Below are positions 33,219 to 39,375 of a stretch of DNA of 39,375 nucleotides, piece by piece. The first letter of the stretch is position 1. Each line of letters starts with the position of its first letter. The notes under the pieces were generated by a model that ran no database searches, was not told where the DNA came from, and saw nothing but the letters and a program-made list of their open reading frames with translations. The DNA is from Chitinophagaceae bacterium. GTDB taxonomy: Bacteria > Bacteroidota > Bacteroidia > Chitinophagales > Chitinophagaceae. The position numbers and the translations under genes were made by a program. The DNA is taken from the NCBI GenBank assembly GCA_004173355.1, contig SEAD01000097.1, positions 1-39,375 on the forward strand, given 5' to 3'.

Positions 33219-33821
33219 TTATTTATTTTGGTAAAGTACCGGGTTCAGTGATTCATCATTGTACATCTTCATCTGTTTGTACACCTTCATGAATTTTTTA
33301 CCGGCACTGATATCATCGAGCAGTTGCTGGATGGCATGGGAAAGATCGGCACGCTGCACCAGCAGTACGTCCAGTTTGGCCTCACAGGCTTTACGATGTT
33401 CTTCGGTAGCATCGGCGCGCATCGATTCGATCTGCATATGGTAGATCTTCAGTTCAAGGATAGAAAGCCGGTCGATTGCCCATGCAGGGCTCTCGGTATT
33501 ATAAGAAGCATCAGGCTTCACTTTTACATCGCGGTATTGTTCAAGGAACCAGCTGTCCACAAACTCTACCATATCCGTCCGGCGCTGGTTGGAGGAATCG
33601 ATCCTGCGTTTAATTGCCAGTGCCTCTACCGGATCAATATTCGGATTGCGGATAATATCCTCGAGATGCCATTGCACGGTATCAATCCAGCTTTTCAGGT
33701 ACAGCAGGTGTTCCAGCGAACCGGGTTCATGACCGTTGCGGTCTTCGGAATCCACCGAATCCGTCTCGTGGTAATCATTGATTGCCTGCTGGAAGATGCT
33801 GATTGCGTTTTCGATTAACAT
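33219..33821 (-). CDS. DUF4254 family protein
   Basis: A 200-residue, largely helical protein of DUF4254, a family seen in Bacteroidota beside LPS-core glycosyltransferase genes. It has charged helices such as LKSWIDTVQWHLEDIIRNPN, RRIDSSNQRRTDMVEFVD and the block SPAWAIDRLSILELKIYHM. There is no signal peptide or membrane segment. Biochemical function is unknown. It is the first gene of a two-gene operon with the GT9 enzyme (one base between stop and next start), so a role in core glycan synthesis is likely. A -7 element lies just upstream of the ATG at 33821. Confidence 0.9.
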   Translation of the reverse strand: MLIENAISIFQQAINDYHETDSVDSEDRNGHEPGSLEHLLYLKSWIDTVQWHLEDIIRNPNIDPVEALAIKRRIDSSNQRRTDMVEFVDSWFLEQYRDVKVKPDASYNTESPAWAIDRLSILELKIYHMQIESMRADATEEHRKACEAKLDVLLVQRADLSHAIQQLLDDISAGKKFMKVYKQMKMYNDESLNPVLYQNK

Positions 33822-33825
33822 CCGG

Positions 33826-33833
33826 CAAAATTA
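33826..33833 (-). promoter_or_regulatory. -7 promoter element of the DUF4254/GT9 operon
   Basis: On the minus strand TAATTTTG matches TAnnTTTG and ends 4 bp before the ATG at 33821, so the mRNA would be almost leaderless. Confidence 0.6.
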
Positions 33834-33891
33834 GGGCATATGGAACACTTTCCGGACTGGCAGTACGGCATATTCCCAAAGCTTCGCGGAC

Positions 33892-35136
33892 TTATTCCTC
33901 GGTATAATTGAGGTCCTTGTGGAAAGTCTCCTCCGTAAAGTATGCGGCCACCAGCGTGATTGCCATCACTATAACACCCGTGGTGATCCCGCTCTGCACG
34001 ATAGTCCAGCCCCAGGATTTCTGGAAAAGATCGAGGAACATCATATTGATCAGCGGCAGGGCACCCCGCACCATATTGGGAATGGTGGTGGCGGCGGTTG
34101 CGCGGAGGTTGGTACCAAACTGCTCGGCCCCCATAGTTACAAAAATGGCCCAGAAACCGGTACTGAAACCCAGTGCTGCGCAGGCGATATACATGGTCAC
34201 ATCATTGGTGATAAAACCGCTGAAGAAAAAAATCCCCGACAGGATAGTGAATCCATAAAACAGGTAGAGTGCCTTTTTACGGCTCTTAAAATACTGGCTG
34301 ACCAGTCCCACGAGAATATCGCCGATTGCAATCGCGGCGTAGGCATACATGATGGCGCGACCGGATTCAATTTTATTTTCGCCATAAAATGCATTGGCAA
34401 ACCGGTTGCTGTAGTTGACGAGGATGCCAATCACAAACCAGGTAGGCAGGCCGATCAGGATGGCGAGCAGGTATTTTTTAAACCGGTAACGATCGGAGAA
34501 AAACATGAAAATGTTCCCGCGTTTGACATTCCGGTCTTTTGTGTCTTTAAACATTCCGCTCTCGGCCACACCTACACGCAGCAGGAGCAAACCGATTCCC
34601 AGTCCGCCGCCGATCTTGTAACAAAGCCGCCAATCCTGGGTGTAATGGAAAGTAAAATAGGCGAACACCGCTCCAAACAAACCGATGCCGGCAACCAGTG
34701 AAGTACCTACTCCCCTTTTTGTTTTGGGCAACAGTTCGCTCACCAGTGTGATCCCTGCACCGAGTTCACCTGCAAGGCCAAGACCCGCCACGAATCGGGC
34801 ATAGGCATACTGGTCGGTGGTTTGTACAAAACCGGTGATAAAATTGGCAACCGAGTAGAGGATGATGGAACCAAAGAGTACGGAGAGCCGCCCTTTTTTA
34901 TCACCCAGCATGCCCCAGAAAATCCCGCCGATCAGGAGTCCGACCATCTGCCAGTTGATAATTTTTGCACTCGCGCCCAGCACCTGCGCCGAGTTGCTGA
35001 GATCAATCCCGAGATCACGCAGACTCGGTTCACGCACAATGGTAAACAGCAGGAGATCGTAAATATCTACGAAGTAGCCGAGGGCGGCAACCACTACGGC
35101 AATATGGAAAATGGAGTCTTTCCTGGCAAGCGTCAT
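33892..35136 (-). CDS. MFS transporter (metabolite:H+ symporter-like)
   Basis: A 414-residue, 12-helix transporter. VDIYDLLLFTIVREPSLRDL in helix 1, GMLGDKKGRLSVLFGS (loop 2-3 motif) and GLGLAGELGAGITLVSELLP with TKRGVGTSL in the helix 4-5 region place it near the sugar porter or metabolite:H+ symporter branches. Proton-coupled uptake is likely; the substrate is not evident. It stands alone, between the DUF4254/GT9 operon and the gltP/DedA genes, and is intact. Confidence 0.9.
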   Translation of the reverse strand: MTLARKDSIFHIAVVVAALGYFVDIYDLLLFTIVREPSLRDLGIDLSNSAQVLGASAKIINWQMVGLLIGGIFWGMLGDKKGRLSVLFGSIILYSVANFITGFVQTTDQYAYARFVAGLGLAGELGAGITLVSELLPKTKRGVGTSLVAGIGLFGAVFAYFTFHYTQDWRLCYKIGGGLGIGLLLLRVGVAESGMFKDTKDRNVKRGNIFMFFSDRYRFKKYLLAILIGLPTWFVIGILVNYSNRFANAFYGENKIESGRAIMYAYAAIAIGDILVGLVSQYFKSRKKALYLFYGFTILSGIFFFSGFITNDVTMYIACAALGFSTGFWAIFVTMGAEQFGTNLRATAATTIPNMVRGALPLINMMFLDLFQKSWGWTIVQSGITTGVIVMAITLVAAYFTEETFHKDLNYTEE

Positions 35137-35192
35137 CGTTCTGGATTTTGAGGCGGTCCGTAACCCGCTGTAGCAGCCGGTTTCCGGGTTTA

Positions 35193-35222
35193 ATAAAAAA
35201 GGGAAACCGGTTAGGGTTTCCC
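35193..35222 (-). terminator. Terminator after the DedA gene
   Basis: Stem GGGAAACC/GGTTTCCC with a 6-base loop (35201-35222). On the minus strand a T-rich run follows (A run 35193-35200), 12 bp past the DedA stop. Confidence 0.87.
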
Positions 35223-35233
35223 TTGATCAGTTA

Positions 35234-35965
35234 TCAACTTTTAATATCGGTATCAGCGGGTGGCGGCACCACCGGCTTTTTTGCGAAAAATAATTTGTAC
35301 AGGACTGGCAGCGTCGTGATCACCACGATAATAATGGTGATGAGTTCGATATGGTCCTTCAAGCTGAAGCCGAATTGTTTTTCGACCCAGGTCTGCAGGA
35401 AAAATCCACCCAGCATCATCGACGATACCCAGGCGATACTGCCAAGCACATTATAAAATATGAACTGCGGTTTGGGCATCCGTACGATACCCGCAACGAT
35501 GGGTGCAAAGGTCCGGATAATGGGCAGGAACTTGGCCATGAAGACCGTTGCTTTTCCATATTCATTGTAAAAGTCGCGCGCGCGGATCAGGTGTTTCTTT
35601 TTGAAAATCCAGGTATCGCGGCGTTCGAATAACAGTGGTCCCGTTTTGTTACCAAACCAGTACCCAACCATATTCCCGATGATGGATGCAAGGATGACCA
35701 TCACGATTATGATTACATGCCAAAAACCAAAACCATGCAGCTGGTCCTTCGGCAGTCCGGCTACTTCTGCAACGAGTGCATTCATAAAAATCCCGGCAGC
35801 AAAAAGTAATGAGTCCCCGGGGAGGAAGAAACCGACAAAGAGACCGGTTTCGGCAAATACCACGAAAAGCAGGAAATAGAGACCGCCGTTTTCAATGATC
35901 CAGGTGATGAAGCGTTCGATGAAACCGCCGCCCTCGAGTAAAAAGATCTGGAGTAAACTTTCCAT
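35234..35965 (-). CDS. DedA family membrane protein
   Basis: A 243-residue DedA/SNARE-associated protein. Family hallmarks are FAETGLFVGFFLPGDSLLFA with the acidic and GxxxPG-type loop, IGNMVGYWFGNKTGPLLFER, and the FMAKFLPIIRTFAPIVAGI block with the essential Arg. DedA proteins move or flip lipids (phospholipid or undecaprenyl phosphate recycling in studied cases) and support envelope integrity. The gene lies 29 bp downstream of the gltP-like gene on the same strand and may share its transcript, ending at the hairpin at 35201. Confidence 0.93.
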   Translation of the reverse strand: MESLLQIFLLEGGGFIERFITWIIENGGLYFLLFVVFAETGLFVGFFLPGDSLLFAAGIFMNALVAEVAGLPKDQLHGFGFWHVIIIVMVILASIIGNMVGYWFGNKTGPLLFERRDTWIFKKKHLIRARDFYNEYGKATVFMAKFLPIIRTFAPIVAGIVRMPKPQFIFYNVLGSIAWVSSMMLGGFFLQTWVEKQFGFSLKDHIELITIIIVVITTLPVLYKLFFAKKPVVPPPADTDIKS

Positions 35966-35994
35966 GAGTTGTTCTGTAAAGAATGATTTAGGTG

Positions 35995-37238
35995 TTAAAT
36001 GGCATCAGCCGTTTGTTCATTAAAGGCAAGCGCTTTCTGGTCGTCGAACTCCCCTTCCCAGCGTGCAATCACACAACTCGCAAGCGCGTTGCCGATCACA
36101 TTTACGGAAGTGCGGGCCATGTCCATCAGCTCATCGATACCATATATGGCCATGATTGGCCAGATCGGTAATTTGAATGTGCTGGCCGTCGCAATCAGGA
36201 TGACCAGTGATGCCCTCGGTACTGCCGCCACCCCTTTGCTCGTGAGCATGAGGGATACGCCGATGATGATCTGTTCACCTATACTGAGGTCCATACCTGC
36301 CGCCTGCGCCACAAAGATAGAGGCGAGCGAAAGATATAGTGTCGTTCCGTCAAGATTAAATGTGTAACCGGTCGGTATCACGAAGGAAACCACCTTACGG
36401 GGTACCCCGAATTTCTCCATATTTTCCAGCGTCTTGGGCAGGGCCGAATCTGAACTGGTGGTGGCAAAGGCGATGGAAACCGGCTCGCGGATGGCCTGGA
36501 GGAATTTTTTCACCGGGATTTTTGCCACAAAAAGCGCGATCGGCAGCAATACCACCAGGATAAAGGCAAACAGGGCCAGGTAAAGCGTGAGCAGCAGGAG
36601 AAACAGGTTCTTGAGCACGTCGATCCCCAGGTGGCCGACCGTCACGGCTATGGCCGCACCCACCCCGAACGGCGCGAAGTACATGATGATATTGGTGAAC
36701 TTGAACATGGTTTCTGCCAGGCTTTCGGTAAACTCGATCATCGGCCGTTTTTTGGCCTCCGAGAGCAGGGCGACTGCGATTCCGAAGATCACGCTGAATA
36801 ATACAATCGGCAGCACGTTTCCTTCGTAGATACTTTTTATAATGTTTTCGGGGAAAATATCGATGATATGGTCCTGCCAGGTCTTGCCCGGGGCGTCGGG
36901 CAGGCGGGTGAGCAGGTCCGCCGGATGGGAAATGCCGGCACTGTCGAGTACTGCAATCATTTTGGACTGCATCAGCCTTTCGGATGATTTCGGGAGTTCG
37001 GAAAGGTGTTCCGGCACCACGATCCCTTCACCGGCTTTGGTGAGATTGATAAAGAGGAGTCCGATAAAGAGAGCCAGTGTGGTCACTATTTCAAAATAAA
37101 CCAGCGATTTCCATCCCATCCTTCCCACCTGTTTGAGGTTGGAGTGCCCGGCGATACCGACCACTAGGGTAGGAAATGGATAATTGCAACGATGGTAAAG
37201 AGGAAAAGGGAAAGCAGTCCGGCCTTGCGTTTATCCAT
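35995..37238 (-). pseudogene. Dicarboxylate/amino acid:cation symporter (GltP/DctA-like) with an N-terminal internal deletion
   Basis: The family takes up glutamate, aspartate or C4-dicarboxylates with H+ or Na+. The start (ATG 37238, 23 bp after a TAGTTTTG promoter element) encodes MDKRKAGLLSLFLFTIVAII and then HFLP, followed by TAG at 37164-37166. Another frame picks up at 37164 with VVGIAGHSNLKQVGRMGWKS and runs to 35995. That part includes the substrate-binding hairpin (AFATTSSDSALPKTLENM) and the NLDGTTLY motif. The intervening piece normally present between the first membrane helix and VGIAG (at least 50 residues, including membrane helix 2) is missing and the frame shifts. If correct, the transporter is inactive. 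Confidence 0.88.
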
Positions 37239-37260
37239 ATTAGCTGTGATGGGTAAATCT

Positions 37261-37268
37261 CAAAACTA
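37261..37268 (-). promoter_or_regulatory. -7 promoter element of the gltP-like gene
   Basis: On the minus strand TAGTTTTG matches TAnnTTTG, 22 bp before ATG 37238. It supports that ATG as the true original start rather than the internal GTG at 37164. Confidence 0.6.
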
Positions 37269-37413
37269 AAGGTTTCGCGGCAAAAACGGGCAAAAGAGGG
37301 AAATGAGTTTAAACACCTGTTCGGGTAAATCTTTTTTACTGATCTTAGCCGGAATTGCCTATTTTTCGGGCCGTTTTTGAACTGCAAACTAAATTAACAA
37401 TCACACACTACTT

Positions 37414-39063
37414 ATGAGTTTATTTATCAAGAAGCCCCTGGCCGGACTCATGGCTGAAGCTGCTGAGACTGGTGAACATAACCTGAAACGGACATTGGGC
37501 GTCTGGGGCCTGATCGCCCTTGGGATCGGTGCCATTATCGGGGCTGGATTATTCTCTATCACGGGTGGTGCGGCTGCTAACCAGGCCGGACCTGCAATCA
37601 CCATTTCCTTTATTGTTGCTGCACTGGGTTGTGCGTTCGCGGGTCTGTGTTACGCGGAATTCGCCTCCATGATTCCCGTTGCCGGTAGCGCATACACCTA
37701 CAGTTATGCTACGATGGGTGAATTTATCGCCTGGATTATCGGATGGGATCTTGTTCTCGAATACGCGGTTGGTGCTGCTACGGTCAGTATCAGCTGGAGC
37801 CGTTATCTGGTCAAATTCCTCGAAGGGTTTGATATCCATCTCGGGGCCCAGTGGACGGTGGGACCATGGGATGGTGGCTGGATCAACCTGCCCGCGGTAT
37901 TTATCGTGGTGCTGATGAGCCTGCTGCTGATCAAGGGTACCCAGGAAAGTGCAATGGTAAATGCCATCATCGTGGGCCTGAAAGTGACTGTGGTAGTGAT
38001 CTTCATCGTTCTCGGCTGGAAATACATCAACGAATCGAACTATACCCCTTACATCCCTGACAACACCGGTAAATTCGGTGAGTATGGTTTCAGTGGTATT
38101 ATCCGGGCGGCTGCCATCGTATTCTTTGCCTATATCGGGTTTGACGCGGTGAGTACCGCGGCCCAGGAGGCCAAGAACCCCAAGAAACACATGCCATGGG
38201 GGATCCTCGGTTCGCTCGCGATCTGTACGATCCTTTATATACTGTTTGCCCACGTAATGACCGGTGTTACTTCCTATACTTCCTTCAAGGGACAGGATGG
38301 TATTGCACCAGTAGCCGTGGCTATCGAACATATGGGTACTCCTGATGCTGCGGGTGTGATCCACCCCGATTATCCCTGGCTGAACCGGGCGATCATTGTA
38401 GCGATCCTTGCGGGTTATGCATCGGTGATCCTCGTGATGCTGATGGGCCAGAGCCGTGTATTCTTCAGTATGAGCAAGGACGGACTGCTGCCAAGGGTAT
38501 TCTCCAGTGTGCATCCAAAATTCAAGACACCGGCCAGGAGCAATATGATGTTCATGCTGTTTGTAAGCCTGTTTGCGGCATTTGTACCCGCACGTGTGGT
38601 GGGTGAAATGACGAGTATAGGGACACTGTTTGCGTTTATCCTTGTCTGTATCGGTATCGTGGTCCTGCGTAAAAGTGATCCGGATGCACCGCGTTCGTTC
38701 CGCACCCCGCTGGTTCCGCTGATCCCGATCCTGGGTGTGGTGACCTGTTTCTTCATGATGGCCTTCCTGCCGCTGGATACCTGGATCCGACTGATCGTGT
38801 GGATGCTGGTTGGGTTTGATATTTACCTCTGGTATGGTATCAAAAACAGCAAGTTGTCAAGCGGGATCCCGACCACTATCGCACAGGGCAACAAGGTGAT
38901 CGGCTGGTCAGGTAGTATCCTGGCGCTGACACTGGCTGTGGTGGCTTATTTCCACCATATCAATGCGGAAGTTGGGCAGAGTGATGACGGACTGTTCTAT
39001 TTTTCCCTTGGTTTTGCGCTGCTGCACGTCCTGATCTTCGGGGCGCGACTGGCTAAGAAATAA
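37414..39063 (+). CDS. APC-family amino acid permease (cationic amino acid transporter type)
   Basis: A 549-residue permease with about 12-14 membrane helices. The family signature GIGAIIGAGLFSITGGAAA (unwound helix 1), then CYAEFASMIPVAGSAYTYSY and FAYIGFDAVSTAAQEAKNPK (helix 6) fit the CAT/YfnA-like branch that takes up amino acids. Near the C-terminus it has two extra helices. It is intact, starts at ATG 37414 and has a near-consensus -7 element (TATTTTTC, 37360-37367). It is divergent from the gltP-like gene. Confidence 0.93.
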   Translation: MSLFIKKPLAGLMAEAAETGEHNLKRTLGVWGLIALGIGAIIGAGLFSITGGAAANQAGPAITISFIVAALGCAFAGLCYAEFASMIPVAGSAYTYSYATMGEFIAWIIGWDLVLEYAVGAATVSISWSRYLVKFLEGFDIHLGAQWTVGPWDGGWINLPAVFIVVLMSLLLIKGTQESAMVNAIIVGLKVTVVVIFIVLGWKYINESNYTPYIPDNTGKFGEYGFSGIIRAAAIVFFAYIGFDAVSTAAQEAKNPKKHMPWGILGSLAICTILYILFAHVMTGVTSYTSFKGQDGIAPVAVAIEHMGTPDAAGVIHPDYPWLNRAIIVAILAGYASVILVMLMGQSRVFFSMSKDGLLPRVFSSVHPKFKTPARSNMMFMLFVSLFAAFVPARVVGEMTSIGTLFAFILVCIGIVVLRKSDPDAPRSFRTPLVPLIPILGVVTCFFMMAFLPLDTWIRLIVWMLVGFDIYLWYGIKNSKLSSGIPTTIAQGNKVIGWSGSILALTLAVVAYFHHINAEVGQSDDGLFYFSLGFALLHVLIFGARLAKK

Positions 39064-39080
39064 ATTTTTACCAAATACCG

Positions 39081-39118
39081 ATAGCCGTCCAGCTTCCTGC
39101 CGGGCGGCTATTTTTTTT
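39081..39118 (+). terminator. Terminator of the amino acid permease gene
   Basis: Stem ATAGCCG(T)CC/GG(G)CGGCTAT with a central loop, followed by a run of T (39111-39118), 18 bp after the stop. Confidence 0.88.
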
Positions 39119-39122
39119 GTTT

Positions 39123-39130
39123 TACATTTG
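39123..39130 (+). promoter_or_regulatory. -7 promoter element of the YebC gene
   Basis: TACATTTG, exact TAnnTTTG match, 65 bp before ATG 39196 and just after the permease terminator. Confidence 0.65.
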
Positions 39131-39195
39131 CAAACCCCTGCGGGAGGGCCTGTTGGGCTGGCGGGGGCTCCTGATAAATTTCAAATACAAAGTAC

Positions 39196-39375
39196 ATGGG
39201 ACGGATTTTCGAAGTACGTAAGTCAAGCATGTTTGCCCGCTGGGACAAAATGGCAAAAAACTTTACCCGGATCGGTAAGGAGATTGTGATTGCGGTGAAA
39301 GCCGCTGGTGCAGACCCGAACAGCAACGCTGCCCTGCGTCGTTGCTTCCAGAATGCGCGCAGTGTGGGCATGCCG
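39196..39375 (+). CDS. YebC/PmpR family protein, N-terminal part (runs off the window)
   Basis: The last 60 codons of the window encode the beginning of a YebC/TACO1-type protein: [55 protein letters not shown] and VGMP, the conserved N-terminal DNA/RNA-binding helices. Family members act as transcription regulators or relieve ribosome stalling at proline stretches. The gene is open to the window end without a stop; full-length proteins have about 240 residues. It has its own promoter element at 39123. Confidence 0.9.
   Translation, partial: MGRIFEVRKSSMFARWDKMAKNFTRIGKEIVIAVKAAGADPNSNAALRRCFQNARSVGMP

Noticed and set aside
1-39375. CRISPR arrays, rRNA genes, riboswitches
   Set aside because: No regularly spaced identical repeats with unique spacers, no rRNA-like sequence and no recognisable riboswitch core were seen. 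The only regular arrays are coding repeats.

Overview
The window looks like a chromosomal segment of a Bacteroidota bacterium, most likely of the Chitinophagaceae or a close relative. The reasons are: start codons lack Shine-Dalgarno sequences; many genes are preceded by the Bacteroidota -7 promoter element TAnnTTTG (6473, 12512, 14962, 18681, 22040, 28243 and 39123 on +; 33826-33833 and 37261-37268 on -); and the families present are typical of that group (RHS proteins, Bacteroides-type tyrosine recombinase, LytTR regulators, FecR-type anti-sigma, DUF4254, DUF6600). These promoter boxes were used to choose starts where several were possible.

Region 1-4372 is a decayed, AT-richer island next to a tRNA-Ser(GCU) gene. 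It holds an IS3-family transposase with a frameshift, a candidate lipoprotein, the C-terminal end of an RHS polymorphic toxin with an HExxH (zincin) domain, and a frameshifted tyrosine recombinase. Tandem short repeats that could be recombinase arm sites lie between the recombinase and the tRNA. dnaA follows (4597-6030, -).

Region 6478-16752 is core chromosome: an FAD-dependent dehydrogenase; a phosphorelay set (LytTR regulator, Hpt protein and divergent hybrid histidine kinase); an ABC-2 exporter pair; a stand-alone copy of what looks like the C-terminal domain of BlaR1/M56 peptidases, behind two palindromes; and a secreted S51 peptidase. Between the dehydrogenase and the LytTR gene lies about 880 bp of A-poor, repeat-containing non-coding DNA. 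A minus-strand terminator sits at its far end, so it may be a long 3' UTR or an RNA.

Region 16902-30094 holds a CvpA-CAP fusion, a broken mscS, three oxidoreductases, an MFS carrier, an ABC exporter, an arginine-rich repeat protein of the DUF6600 type, a membrane-anchored J-domain protein and a broken ABC-F gene. Region 30335-33821 has a sigma-region-2-only protein paired with a FecR-like anti-sigma stub, an Xre/RES toxin-antitoxin pair with a twin-palindrome operator, and a GT9/DUF4254 envelope pair. The right end carries an MFS carrier, DedA, a broken gltP-like symporter, an amino-acid permease and the start of a YebC-family gene.

Three otherwise conserved genes (mscS, ABC-F, gltP) each lack an internal coding segment and change frame at the gap. 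Together with the island frameshifts, this should be checked as either real deletions or assembly error before function is inferred.
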